Shown piece after piece: positions 14,854 to 23,742 of a stretch of 32,441 nucleotides of DNA. This DNA comes from Treponema sp. (GTDB lineage: Bacteria > Spirochaetota > Spirochaetia > Treponematales > Treponemataceae): NCBI GenBank assembly GCA_017961705.1, contig JAGCWT010000204.1, forward strand, positions 1 through 32,441. Direction: 5' to 3'. A model generated the notes under the pieces. The model was not told the DNA's origin and did no database searches. It saw nothing but the letters and a program-made list of their open reading frames with translations. A program made the position numbers and the translations under genes. Position 1 is the first letter of the stretch. Each line of letters starts with the position of its first letter.

Positions 14854-14936
14854 ACAGACCCTGAATCCACATTCATAGCAAGTGCGTGTGAATGTGGCGT
14901 AGCAGTTCAGGGTGACGTTATACAATCAAAGTGACG
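14854..14936. repeat. 83-bp direct repeat, right copy, flanking a toxin-antitoxin cassette
   Basis: This is base-for-base identical to 14082-14164. The two copies are 772 bp apart, start to start. It sits between the toxin stop and the stop of the convergent surface-protein frame at 14942, only 5 bp away, so it also ends that transcription unit. Confidence 0.95.
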
Positions 14937-14941
14937 TTGTT

Positions 14942-16063
14942 TTACAGGCTAGAGTCCACCTGAACAACAACTCCACTAGCCGGAAAAGCGTTACCGGATG
15001 TTACGGCTGTCTTTGTTGTATCATTTTTAACCTTGACGGTAATACCAGAACAACCATCAAAGGTTCTATCCCATTTAAGATTGGATGTTATCGATCCCTT
15101 GATTGTTACCGTTCCTGTAAGCGAAGTACAGTTTTGAAAACAGCAACTCAAATCTGTGATATTTGCTGGAATTTGTGGTACATTCTCCAATTTTATGCAA
15201 CCAGAAAATACGGAGCAAAGTTCTGTAAGGCTTGAGTTAGTTGGAATAGATGAAGGTGGTGTTTCTAGTTTGCCACAACCCAAGAAACAGGCATTCATGC
15301 TTGTTACTGAGTTTGGAATTGCAGGTGCTACTTTTAGACTACTGCAATATTCAAATGCAGACCATAAATCGGTAACACCATTAGGTATGGTGGGTGCGGT
15401 CTTCAAGCTTTGACAGCCGAAGAACCAAGCTCTCATGCTGGTAACATCGCTAGGTATTGGAGGTGCAGCTACAAGACGCGAACAGTTGTAAAAAAGTTTA
15501 TCCTGTGAAGAAGGAATGCTATTCGGAAGCGTTGTGCTTGAAAGGTCAACATATTTGAGAGAGCTTGTAAGTGCTGATTTAAGTGTATTAAGGTTGGATG
15601 TTGTAAGACCTGTAACATTTATTTTGTACGGATGAGCTTCGTCATTTTCGGCAAGTCCAGAAAGATATGTGCTTAAGTTGGTTACGGAAACATTGCGGGC
15701 GTCTATTACCGTTACGGTGAGCATTTTTTTTGTGATTTTGGTTCCGCTTATGGTTTCTTCCAGTTGAATGTCAGTACTTCCAGCAGCAACCGCTCCGATT
15801 TGTATATAACTGGTAGTCCAACTAGGGATGCTTACCTTTGAAGTATCTAGAGATTTTATAGTACGAGAACCTGCAATTGCTGGGTCATAGTGATAGTTGT
15901 ATTGCATTGTTTCACCGACGGCAAGCGTTAAACTATCGCTTGAAAGACCAGTGATTATTAGTTCTGATATATTTATAGTAGTATCTATATTTATATAATC
16001 CGATGAATTTCGTTGTACGGTTAGGCGAACTTTTTTAGAACCTTTTCTCGTTGACGTGATTTT
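14942..16063 (-). pseudogene. 3' part of a split surface protein gene: Ig-like domain plus BspA-like leucine-rich repeats
   Basis: The frame is open from 16063 to the TAA at 14942 and continues, with no shift, the frame of the lipoprotein gene upstream; one TGA at 16064-16066 separates them. The first ~100 residues complete Ig-like (BIG2) folds (SSDSLTLAVGETMQYNYHYD). Next come five BspA-type repeats of about 24 residues with the pattern FxxCxxLxxAPxIPxxVTxM (for example FFGCQSLKTAPTIPNGVTDL), as in treponemal and oral-bacterial surface proteins that bind host or microbial partners. Translation could restart at ATG 15907 (321 residues), but that codon lies inside an Ig-like fold and has no signal peptide. 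A decayed or phase-variable gene is more likely than an independent one. Confidence 0.8.
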
Positions 16064-18097
16064 TCAGTTACTTGCATTTGCCGAAGCGGACGTGTTATTT
16101 GGTGCGATTGCCCAACTGAATGTACATCCTTCTATGCTTGCAGGTGTTGCTGTGAGCGCACGTGGCTCTTCTCCCTTGACGAATGTAGTGAGTCCGCTTA
16201 CTGCTACTACGTAAATTTTCTTTGTTGTGTAAGCAACTGTTGTGCTTCCCCTCTTTGCATAAAGAGTTATTACTGTTGAACCACCACTTACAGTAGACAT
16301 TACCCCTGTTGTGCTGTTTATTGTTGCAGTAGCTCCTATACTGGAAGTCCAAGAATAAGTTATGTCTGTTCCGGAATATGGTGTAATGCCACTCTTTAGG
16401 GAAGCATATAACGTGTATGTACCACTTGTCTTTTGGTAGAGTGTACCTCCGCTTATTGAAAGTTGGTAGACCTTTATATTTTGTGTTGCAACCGTTGTTG
16501 TCTGGGAGTTGTGGGTAACATTTAATGTAATTGTTGTAGAACCACCGGCGACAGCGGTTACCGTACCGGTTGTATCTATGGTTGCCTTTTCTATGTCAGA
16601 AGAAGTCCACGAATAGGATATACCAGAAAGCGTGCCACTACCTTCTGGAGAATCAACGTTTGCTGTAAGCGAAAGTGTTGAACCGTTTACAAAAATTTCG
16701 TTTTCACCGGAGATTGTAACTTCGTGTACGTAGATGGTGTGGGTCTTGCTTACAGTCTTCCCACCGTAGCTTGCACTTGCAGTAATTGTTGTGCTGCCTT
16801 TTGCGACTGCTGTTACTTGACCGCTGGCGTTTACGGTTGCAATTCCTTCATCGCCACTTTGGCAGCTAAGGGTTGCAAAGTCTGGTTTTGTTGTGCTAAG
16901 GGCTACATCTGCCTGCCCTTTGATAAAGTCGTGCGGTGAAGATGCGTCAATATTAATGTCAAGTACGCGGATGGTCTTGGTGACTGTAACAATTCTTCCG
17001 TCGGTAAGTTTTGCAGTGACGTTGATTGTTGTCTCTCCACCGGCAACGGCTGTTATAGTTGTTGTACGGTTGTTTGTTGGGGTAACGGTAACAATATCGG
17101 CATTGTCGCTTTGCCATGCCCAAGTGCTAACTGTTCCGTCATCAACACTTGCGGTTAAAATTGCTGTGGTTTCTCCATCATTTGTGGTAAGCAAGGTTTC
17201 TCCGCTTACGGTCATGTTGGCTGGTCTTACGATTGTAGAAGCCGTCATTTTTCGCGAGGTAAGTCCGCCGCTGTCCCGCAAATATATGTTCCACGAAAGG
17301 TTTTCGCCTTCTACCATTGTTCGTTCTGTGTCGTAGTAAAAAGCCGTGTAGCCGGAAGCTGAGCCAGAAAATGAGCCTCCTGCCGTAAGCTGAGCTAAGT
17401 CAGAGGGGCGGCTTTGGGATAGGGCTGTTAGCTCTGTTACTGTTCCGGGACCAAAGGTTTGTCCGTTGGGGCCTTCTATAATAATGGAGTGGGTGTCTGG
17501 GCTATGGCTTAGTTCGCTAAGTTCTGTTGTTGGAAGGTAAAAGCATACAAAGTAATTTTGGCTATTGGATGGAGAAACAAGCACTGCCTGTCCTGCTACG
17601 GAAGGTGGCGGAGTGTTGCATTTTAAGCTAAATGAATAAGGGTCAAATTCTCTCTGGGTTTCGTGTTCTTTGACGGTGATTGTGCCGCCAATGGAGCCTC
17701 CTGCTTCGTTTGCAAAAAGGACGCTTTGTGGGTAGGTAATGCGGACAACGCTTTTGTCTTCCGTGTCTTGTATTGGTCCTACACAGCCTCCCGGGCCGTT
17801 AAAGGTCATGTCCAGGGTATAGTTGCGAGGGTTTCTAAGGTAGAAGGTTACGGTTTGGTCACCGTCGCTTGGGATGCAGGTTGTTCCAAATTTGTCTTTT
17901 GTGATTTCAGAATCTATCTCGTGTTTTTCTATGGCAGCTGTGTTTGTGTATTTGTCAAAGTAGTCACGGACAGGTTCTTCCCAAGATTCGGAGGAAGGAT
18001 TTTTGCATCCAGAGAAGATAAAAATTAGCGTTGCTGCAAGAAGGGTTGAAAAGCAAATGCCTCCCCGTATGTGGGGGTAAAACTGTAGTTTTTTCAT
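16064..18097 (-). CDS. surface lipoprotein with tandem BIG2 Ig-like domains (N-terminal part of the split gene)
   Basis: This 677-residue product has a lipoprotein signal with lipobox FSGC (Cys31). The start at 18097 has GGAGGT upstream; a longer frame to 18148 adds 17 residues without support and covers the promoter. Residues ~35-320 are a beta-rich N-terminal region of unknown type. At least four Ig-like BIG2 repeats follow, each with the signature xxGxVTAVAxGxTTIT (for example ASGQVTAVAKGSTTITASAS and TTGTVTAVAGGSTTITLNVT). The last repeat stops at SANASN, mid-fold, where TGA interrupts the frame. The intact protein would be about 1,050 residues, a surface adhesin-like lipoprotein. Confidence 0.85.
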   Translation of the reverse strand: MKKLQFYPHIRGGICFSTLLAATLIFIFSGCKNPSSESWEEPVRDYFDKYTNTAAIEKHEIDSEITKDKFGTTCIPSDGDQTVTFYLRNPRNYTLDMTFNGPGGCVGPIQDTEDKSVVRITYPQSVLFANEAGGSIGGTITVKEHETQREFDPYSFSLKCNTPPPSVAGQAVLVSPSNSQNYFVCFYLPTTELSELSHSPDTHSIIIEGPNGQTFGPGTVTELTALSQSRPSDLAQLTAGGSFSGSASGYTAFYYDTERTMVEGENLSWNIYLRDSGGLTSRKMTASTIVRPANMTVSGETLLTTNDGETTAILTASVDDGTVSTWAWQSDNADIVTVTPTNNRTTTITAVAGGETTINVTAKLTDGRIVTVTKTIRVLDINIDASSPHDFIKGQADVALSTTKPDFATLSCQSGDEGIATVNASGQVTAVAKGSTTITASASYGGKTVSKTHTIYVHEVTISGENEIFVNGSTLSLTANVDSPEGSGTLSGISYSWTSSDIEKATIDTTGTVTAVAGGSTTITLNVTHNSQTTTVATQNIKVYQLSISGGTLYQKTSGTYTLYASLKSGITPYSGTDITYSWTSSIGATATINSTTGVMSTVSGGSTVITLYAKRGSTTVAYTTKKIYVVAVSGLTTFVKGEEPRALTATPASIEGCTFSWAIAPNNTSASANASN

Positions 18098-18119
18098 GGC
18101 AGTTACCTCCGCTATACTT

Positions 18120-18148
18120 ATTATCGCAAATGTCTCTCTAAATTTCAA
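18120..18148 (-). promoter_or_regulatory. predicted promoter of the BIG2/BspA-like lipoprotein
   Basis: On the minus strand TTGAAA (18143-18148) and GATAAT (18120-18125) are 17 bp apart, with TGC directly before the -10. This is well formed although the gene is broken, which suggests recent disruption or continued expression. Confidence 0.6.
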
Positions 18149-18214
18149 GTTTAATCTAAGAAAAGAAGCGGAAATTACTTCTAGGGGCCACTACCAGGAA
18201 AAAAAGACTGCGGT

Positions 18215-18325
18215 AGCGATGGGAGGGGCCCGCCGCAGGCGGGTTGCGGAACGGAGTGGAGCAATGGAGGCGGGAGCCGGAACCCCGGACGTAGCGACGG
18301 CAACTTGTTGCCGGACCGCCCAGGG
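18215..18325 (+). repeat. Flavo-1-like intergenic element, copy D (diverged)
   Basis: GATGGGAGGGGCCCGCC, GCAATGGAGGCGGGAGCCGG and AACCCCGG match the middle of the other copies, but the AAGCCTA start and AAAGCGGG end are lost. A palindrome CCGCCGCAGGCGG lies inside. It fills most of the 240-bp gap between two minus-strand genes. Confidence 0.45.
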
Positions 18326-18337
18326 TAATATTAGGAA

Positions 18338-20596
18338 CTAAAAGCTTCTTCCGCCACCAGAATGGCTTCTTCCGCTGCTTCCCCTTGAAGAATGGTAGCC
18401 TGATGAATAGGAAGATCGTCCTCCGCCACCGCCACTCCTGGTGCTGCTTGATATGATTCTTTCCTTAGTTGTACTTGTATTTGTAAGAACTTCGGATGAA
18501 TCAGAAAGCACAAAGCTGTTTGGCACGAAATAGGGTTCAGCGTCTATGGCTTTTTGTATGGTAACCATTCCGCGGTTAAGGCGCTTTCGGTATTTGCCTG
18601 CAACGATAAGACCCAAAATAAGGCCCAGGAGGATTGGCCAGAAGAGCCTTAGTTTTGGAAGGGTAAAGCCCAGCCTGTACATTAGCCAAGCATTGGTCAG
18701 GAACCTTGAGGTTGCAAGGTGGCCGTTGTAATCTTCCATGGCATCATCTATGTATTCGTTCATGTGGTCCATGTTTCTTTCGCTGTAGCATTTTCTTTTG
18801 GCATCGCCTGTTACAAGAGCCCAACGCATCCTGTATCCGTCTCTGATTATGCAGAAGATAAGTGCGTCGTTTTCGTCCCCCTGACCGTAGCCATTGTAGC
18901 GGTAGAAATCTTTTGCGAAGTCTTCTGCCGATCCACCGCGGATTGTATTTTCTGCGGTAATGATTAGCACGTCTGCGCCGATTTTGTTTGAAAGCTCAAG
19001 GGCCTTTTGTTCAAGCTTCGCTTTTTCTTCTTCGCTGAACAGCTCCGTCTGGTCAACCACGTACTTTTTGTTCTGGGCCTTGAAACGCACAAAATTTGAA
19101 CTGTCGCTTGGGTACCAGTCCGGGAATTTGTAAAGCTCGTAGACCATGTCCAGGTATTCTCTTGCTGCATCACCGTAGGATTCCGAGGAGATGAGGCGCC
19201 TGAGTTTTTCGGACATCTTGTTTACTTCGTAGTCCGTATAGATTTCCTTGCATTTTCCCTCTGCATAAAGGCCAAAGCTGCTGCTGCCTCTTTCTGTGCA
19301 TATAAAAAGAGCTGAGCCTGTGTATTCATCGCCGAATCCATAGCCATTGTATTTGTAGAATTCTTTTGCAAGAGTGTCTTCGTCTCTCCAGTAGCTTTCG
19401 CTGTCGGTGTAGATTGCCACGTCCATGCCATATTCATCCTGGATGCGCTTTATTGCGTCCTGGAGTTTTTCTTTTGTTGCGTCGTCAAAGAGGTTTGCGT
19501 AGTCTGCAATGCGGTTTGCGCTTTCGTTGTGGAAGGGCTTGAATGCTGCCTTGTCTGAAGGGTACCATTCTGGAACCTTGTAGAGGTTTTTTACGTTTTT
19601 TAGGTAGTCTATTACCCCTTCGCCGTACTTTCCACCGACCATGTAGGGTTCAAGGGCATCGTCCAGAACGTTTATTACGTATTCCGAATATATTTCCTGA
19701 CATTCGCCTGTTGCGTCAGTCCACCAGCCGCGGTTGCCTTGTTCCATGCAGATAAAAAGAACCGTTCCCGAAAAGTCGTCGCCGAATCCGTAGCCTGCCA
19801 GTTCGTTTATGTCTGCCGCAAAGGTTCTGCGCGAAAGTCCGTATGTGGTAACGTCCGTATAAACAACTATGTCTTTGCCGGAGTCTTTTTGGATTGACTT
19901 TATTATGGAAAGCATCTGCTCTTCTTCTTCCAGCGTAAAGATGTCTGCAAGGTCTACCAAGCGGGGTGCATCTGGATCGTGGAAGTCTTTAAAGGTTTCC
20001 AGGTCCTTGGGGTACCATGCGGGTTTGCCGGATTCCTTTATTTCCTGATTCCTTTCTTTTATTAAGTTTACGTAGGCGGTTACTATTTCTGACCAGGAGC
20101 GTTTTTCTTTTTGCATAAGAGAAAGCTTTGTGCAGATTTTTTGGTTAAGCTCTTTGTTGAGGAACCAGTGTCCAAATCCGTAGCCTTTGGCAAATACTTC
20201 TTCCTTGTCCGTGTAAAGAACAAGCATTACTCCGTCTTTTCCGTCTCCCCAACCCAGACCGTTGTGGGCGTAAAAGGTGTCTGTGTATTCTTCTGAGCTT
20301 TTACTTCCTGTTGCTTTTAATATGATTGGAAAGTCCAGGTGGCATTCTTCCATCTGTTCGCAGACAAGGTCGTCCAGCTGGTCTTTTTCTTCTGCCTTAA
20401 AAACTTCGCCCCAGTCGTTTATGCGGTAGACGCCGGTTTTGTACATCTTCTTGGGGCTTCCTTCCGTGCTGCTGGTTCCGCTGTTGCCAGATTCACCTGC
20501 ATCTTCTGCATATGTGTTTGCGGAAGGAACTGCCGCCAATAGTGCGGTTAAAAGAAAAAGTGTTATCTTGTGCAAAAATCTATTTGTTACTTTCAT
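18338..20596 (-). CDS. membrane protein with four tandem TPM domains
   Basis: This 752-residue protein has a signal peptide (residues 1-30, ending ANTYA). Four copies of the TPM (TLP18.3/Psb32/MOLO-1) domain follow at about 57-190, 212-340, 362-490 and 513-635. Each starts like RLVDLADIFTLEEEEQM and continues with a YNGYGFGDEYTG-type loop and FICTERG-type strand. Three linkers of the same design join them: PAWYPKDLETF, PEWYPSDKAAF, PDWYPSDSSNF. A membrane helix (~648-667) and a Gly/Ser-rich tail ending SGGGRSF complete it. TPM proteins act in envelope or photosystem repair, some as phosphatases; usually there is one domain. It lies 16 bp downstream of a zinc-ribbon membrane protein and is co-transcribed with it. 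Confidence 0.82.
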   Translation of the reverse strand: MKVTNRFLHKITLFLLTALLAAVPSANTYAEDAGESGNSGTSSTEGSPKKMYKTGVYRINDWGEVFKAEEKDQLDDLVCEQMEECHLDFPIILKATGSKSSEEYTDTFYAHNGLGWGDGKDGVMLVLYTDKEEVFAKGYGFGHWFLNKELNQKICTKLSLMQKEKRSWSEIVTAYVNLIKERNQEIKESGKPAWYPKDLETFKDFHDPDAPRLVDLADIFTLEEEEQMLSIIKSIQKDSGKDIVVYTDVTTYGLSRRTFAADINELAGYGFGDDFSGTVLFICMEQGNRGWWTDATGECQEIYSEYVINVLDDALEPYMVGGKYGEGVIDYLKNVKNLYKVPEWYPSDKAAFKPFHNESANRIADYANLFDDATKEKLQDAIKRIQDEYGMDVAIYTDSESYWRDEDTLAKEFYKYNGYGFGDEYTGSALFICTERGSSSFGLYAEGKCKEIYTDYEVNKMSEKLRRLISSESYGDAAREYLDMVYELYKFPDWYPSDSSNFVRFKAQNKKYVVDQTELFSEEEKAKLEQKALELSNKIGADVLIITAENTIRGGSAEDFAKDFYRYNGYGQGDENDALIFCIIRDGYRMRWALVTGDAKRKCYSERNMDHMNEYIDDAMEDYNGHLATSRFLTNAWLMYRLGFTLPKLRLFWPILLGLILGLIVAGKYRKRLNRGMVTIQKAIDAEPYFVPNSFVLSDSSEVLTNTSTTKERIISSSTRSGGGGGRSSYSSGYHSSRGSSGRSHSGGGRSF

Positions 20597-20612
20597 TTTG
20601 TTACCTTACCCC

Positions 20613-21734
20613 TTAGAAAATAATCTGAAGCAGAAGCATGACCAAGGCTGTTAGTCCGCCAGTCAGAAGGAACGTGAACCAGTACCAGAACCTTTCCTTT
20701 TTCTTGTCGAGCGGAAGTTCGCCAACAATCTTTCCCGTCTGTCCGTTTACCGCATACTGGTAATTTTTGCCGCCGTACTTGCATTCAAACAGGTAGACTG
20801 GAACCATTGCATATATTACGCTGGGGTTTTCCGTGCTGTAGTTGCTTTTTGAAGGTTTTACGTCTGAATAGCCTGAAATTGTAGCAGAGAAATGTTTTTC
20901 CGCTGTCCTTGTCATTCGGTCTTGCGCGCGGGGAAGCTCTTCGTCTGGTGAGCGGTCAAAGCGGTCTGCGCAATATCCTGCAAGGTAGCGGTTGTCAAAG
21001 TCCGTAAGCTCTGAATAGTTGAATGGTTCAAGCGAATCCATAAGCTCGTCGTCCATTTTTTGGCTTGCGTCTACAGGAACCTGCTTAAAGCTTAGGCTGC
21101 CGGCTCTGCTTATGGCATAATGCTTTGTTTCGTGGTAGCGGTAGTCTCCTTGGGTGTAGCTGCGCGTTTTTTTTGCGGAGAATTGTGTGTCGCCAGAAAT
21201 CTTTGTGTCAAAGAGCCAGAAGGGAACGTATACGCCTATTGGGTCTCCTACTTTGTTTGCGGTAAAGAAGTTGCGTGGAAGAAGCTTCTTTTGCCAGTAG
21301 AATGAGCGCAATATGCCCGGTAGCTTGTCCTTGGTGAATTTGAAGGGGATTATCTTGTTTGGTTTTAGGCCGCCCGTTGCAACTTCGTTCAAGACGGTGT
21401 TGTTGTGGCAGTAGGGGCAGGTCAGAGCCATGGTGGTAGCGTCTGTTTCTATGGATGCACCGCATGACTTGCATTCGAATACTTTCGTTCCTTCAAGCTT
21501 TTCGCCGGAAAGATTTGCCTTGTAGTCTCCCCAGTCAAAGGACTTTTCGGAAGCAGTTGATTCTTCGCTTTCTTGTGGTTCCGCAGATGCTTCTGCTTCT
21601 TTAGCTTCTGCTTCTTCAACTTGCTCGATTGAAAATTTGTTTCCACAGTAGTCACAGACCAAAAGCTGGGAATTTGGATCAAAGTGCAGAGGGGCTCCGC
21701 ACGCAGGGCATTTGTGTTCTGTAGTAGTTTCCAT
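20613..21734 (-). CDS. membrane-anchored protein with two zinc ribbons
   Basis: This 373-residue protein has two four-cysteine ribbons: Cys9/12/27/30 (CPAC, CDYC) and Cys88/91/106/109 (CKSC, CPYC). They are separated by an acidic Glu/Ala-rich linker. A ~220-residue domain follows (NKIIPFKFTKDKLPGILRSF to IYAMVPVYLFECKYGGKNYQ), then a single C-terminal membrane helix (~348-372). This is the layout of 'TFIIB-type zinc ribbon-containing' proteins of unknown role, common in Firmicutes. The ribbons should face the cytoplasm. It is the first gene of a pair with the four-TPM protein, suggesting one envelope assembly. Confidence 0.78.
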   Translation of the reverse strand: METTTEHKCPACGAPLHFDPNSQLLVCDYCGNKFSIEQVEEAEAKEAEASAEPQESEESTASEKSFDWGDYKANLSGEKLEGTKVFECKSCGASIETDATTMALTCPYCHNNTVLNEVATGGLKPNKIIPFKFTKDKLPGILRSFYWQKKLLPRNFFTANKVGDPIGVYVPFWLFDTKISGDTQFSAKKTRSYTQGDYRYHETKHYAISRAGSLSFKQVPVDASQKMDDELMDSLEPFNYSELTDFDNRYLAGYCADRFDRSPDEELPRAQDRMTRTAEKHFSATISGYSDVKPSKSNYSTENPSVIYAMVPVYLFECKYGGKNYQYAVNGQTGKIVGELPLDKKKERFWYWFTFLLTGGLTALVMLLLQIIF

Positions 21735-21792
21735 AAAATAGATTATAACACGCTATGGAATATATTCAAAAAATATTTGTTTTCTTCTTTAC

Positions 21793-21837
21793 TTTTTACC
21801 GCAAGAGTTTTTACTGCAAGAGTTTTTCCTGCAAGAC
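21793..21837. repeat. 15-bp tandem repeat, three units
   Basis: TTTTTACCGCAAGAG, TTTTTACTGCAAGAG and TTTTTCCTGCAAGAC lie head to tail in the 109-bp gap just beyond the stop of the adenylate cyclase gene. Copy number may vary between strains. Confidence 0.85.
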
Positions 21838-21843
21838 ACCGGC

Positions 21844-23370
21844 CTATTTTGTGTACAGCCTTACCTTTTCCTTGCGCCCGCGTATTTCAGACTCTGCAAC
21901 AAAGGTTAGCCCGTTTGCCCCCTCTTCCTTGTCAATAAGAAGCGCCGTGCTTTGGGAAATAAGAAGGTCCGTCTTGTAGTTCTTGCACAAGCCCTCTATC
22001 CTGCTTGCCGTGTTTACAGTGTCTCCAATAACAGTGTATTCCATCCTGCTTGAAGCCCCAATATTCCCTGCCAAAACCGGCCCAGAATGCAAACCTATCC
22101 CAAATTGAATCTCCGGCATGCCTTTTTGCACAAATCCTTTGTTCATCTCCACAAGGGACTTCCTCATGTCCAAAGCCGCAAGGTAAGCATCCATGGCATG
22201 GGTGGAAGATGGAACTGGCGCCCCAAAAAGTGCCATAACTGCATCGCCAATGTATTTGTTGATTACCCCGCCGTGACTTGCAATGCATTTTTCAAGGCCG
22301 GTAAAATAGCTGTTGAGCAAAGAAACAACTTCCTCCGGCCTCATGTGCTCAGAAAGAGTCGTAAAACCACGTATGTCGCAGAACATAACCGTAACGTCAA
22401 GATTCTGCCCGCCCAGGCTTGCGTTTCCGCTCAAAAGATAGTCGCGAACCTGTGGAGTAACAATCTTCCCGAATGTATCCCGCATAAATTCCTTTTCCTT
22501 TAGCGATTTTGCCATAGCGTTAAAACTGTCGCCAAGAATGCCCATCTCGTCATTCGAACAGATTTTTGTTGCCACGTCGTAGTTGCCCTTGGAAATCTCG
22601 TTGGCGGATTCAGTAAGTTTTTTAAGCGGCCTCTGGAAAAAGTAAGCTATCAAAAATGTAAGAACAAGCCCAATCAGCAGGAGAAGCAGGGTAAAAACAA
22701 AATCAAGGTAGTTTGGAATCTCTACGTTGTATCTCTTGGTAAAAAAGAGCCTTATGCCAAGGTAGGCGGTCGGAAATACCGCTGCAGAAAAAAAGTAGAA
22801 TAGGAACATGTTTTTTAGCGAAGACAGGGAAGCCCGGTTTACCGTGGAAATGTTTCCCTGGGGGTAGAGCGCTGGCAAAACAACATTCCTGTTCAGCGTC
22901 TCAAGTGAAAAGAAAGAGAGCGTAAAAGTAAGAATTGTCAGGAAGATGTAAGACGTAAATGACGAAATCAGGATGAATGCAATGTCCATGTTTGCCGTAA
23001 TCTTTAGGTAGAGCAGAATAACAACTTCGCAGATGGCGTTGGAAATCCAGCCGGTGGTTCCCCGCAATGAATATGCGATTGGCATGTGAACCAAAACTTC
23101 CGTGTATTCCTTTGGCTTTTGCTTAAATTTTACTGCTTTTGAACCGTACAAAATGCAGAGAATAGTGGGCAGCGAGTAGCAGCTTATGGCTATTGCAAGG
23201 ACGAGGGCACTGTGGCTGTGCATAAATTCAATCCATTCGCGCAGGGGAGTGGTGTCCGGCATGGGGAAGCTTGTCAGATTTGTGGAAATAACAGCAAGAA
23301 TGTTGGCTATAAGACAAATAAAGCCGTAAAAAATAGCGTGATGCTTTACAAAAAATTCCTTAAACTTCAT
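21844..23370 (-). CDS. membrane adenylate cyclase with HAMP domain (class III)
   Basis: This 508-residue protein has about six membrane helices in residues 11-244 and a HAMP linker at 245-297 (FFQRPLKKLTESANEISKGN, NDEMGILGDSFNAMAKSL). The class III cyclase domain covers ~322-500. Metal aspartates are Asp332 (FCDIRGFT) and Asp376 (KYIGDAVMALFG). Lys372 and Thr446 form the adenine-selecting pair of many bacterial adenylate cyclases, and Asn453/Arg457 (TVNTASR) stabilise the transition state. All catalytic residues are present, so cAMP production is expected. No Shine-Dalgarno precedes the ATG, and TATAAT at 23382-23387 (minus strand) would give a very short leader. The sensed signal is unknown; the membrane part has no large outer domain. 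Confidence 0.92.
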   Translation of the reverse strand: MKFKEFFVKHHAIFYGFICLIANILAVISTNLTSFPMPDTTPLREWIEFMHSHSALVLAIAISCYSLPTILCILYGSKAVKFKQKPKEYTEVLVHMPIAYSLRGTTGWISNAICEVVILLYLKITANMDIAFILISSFTSYIFLTILTFTLSFFSLETLNRNVVLPALYPQGNISTVNRASLSSLKNMFLFYFFSAAVFPTAYLGIRLFFTKRYNVEIPNYLDFVFTLLLLLIGLVLTFLIAYFFQRPLKKLTESANEISKGNYDVATKICSNDEMGILGDSFNAMAKSLKEKEFMRDTFGKIVTPQVRDYLLSGNASLGGQNLDVTVMFCDIRGFTTLSEHMRPEEVVSLLNSYFTGLEKCIASHGGVINKYIGDAVMALFGAPVPSSTHAMDAYLAALDMRKSLVEMNKGFVQKGMPEIQFGIGLHSGPVLAGNIGASSRMEYTVIGDTVNTASRIEGLCKNYKTDLLISQSTALLIDKEEGANGLTFVAESEIRGRKEKVRLYTK

Positions 23371-23400
23371 GGTCTTATTATATTATATTTTTTTATTTTT

Positions 23401-23528
23401 TTGGAGCATATTTCTGGTTTTACTGCCCCTTCGGGGAGGCCATTTTTTACGCGCTTTCCGGGGCTTGCCCCCTAACCGGGCGCGGTGCTCCGCACGCCTT
23501 GCGGCCCCCTCCAATCGCGGCTAGGCTT
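23401..23528 (-). repeat. Flavo-1-like element copy E with half a companion repeat
   Basis: On the minus strand the copy begins AAGCCTAGCCGCGATTGGAG (from 23528) and ends CCGGAAAGCGCGTAAAA (to about 23443). A small hairpin CCCCGAAGGGG follows, then CAGTAAAACCAGAAATATGC (to 23401), which matches the second half of the companion repeat seen at 11059-11105. This occupies the space between the tRNA and the start of the adenylate cyclase gene. Confidence 0.65.
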
Positions 23529-23571
23529 GGTTTTGCTGCGGGATTTGCCTAGCTTTTACTGCTTTGGGCAT

Positions 23572-23606
23572 AAAAAAAAGGATTTACAACCAAAAATTGT
23601 AAATCC
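23572..23606 (-). terminator. rho-independent terminator of the tRNA gene
   Basis: On the minus strand GGATTTACAA and TTGTAAATCC form a perfect 10-bp stem with a 7-nt loop, followed by eight T. It lies 8 bp after the tRNA 3' end. Confidence 0.92.
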
Positions 23607-23614
23607 TTAAAGCA

Positions 23615-23688
<74 letters not shown>

Positions 23689-23742
23689 ATTAAAAGTGAA
23701 AAAAATATAGCAGAAAAAACGTCTTTAGTCAATATGCCGTAA

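Noticed and set aside
14942-15907. Independent BspA-like protein starting at ATG 15907
   Set aside because: No signal peptide or ribosome-binding site is evident, and the ATG lies within an Ig-like fold whose beginning is encoded upstream in the same frame.
16064-16066. Selenocysteine reading of the in-frame TGA
   Set aside because: The stop falls in a surface-exposed Ig-like fold with no redox context and no obvious strong hairpin just after it; kept only as a check.
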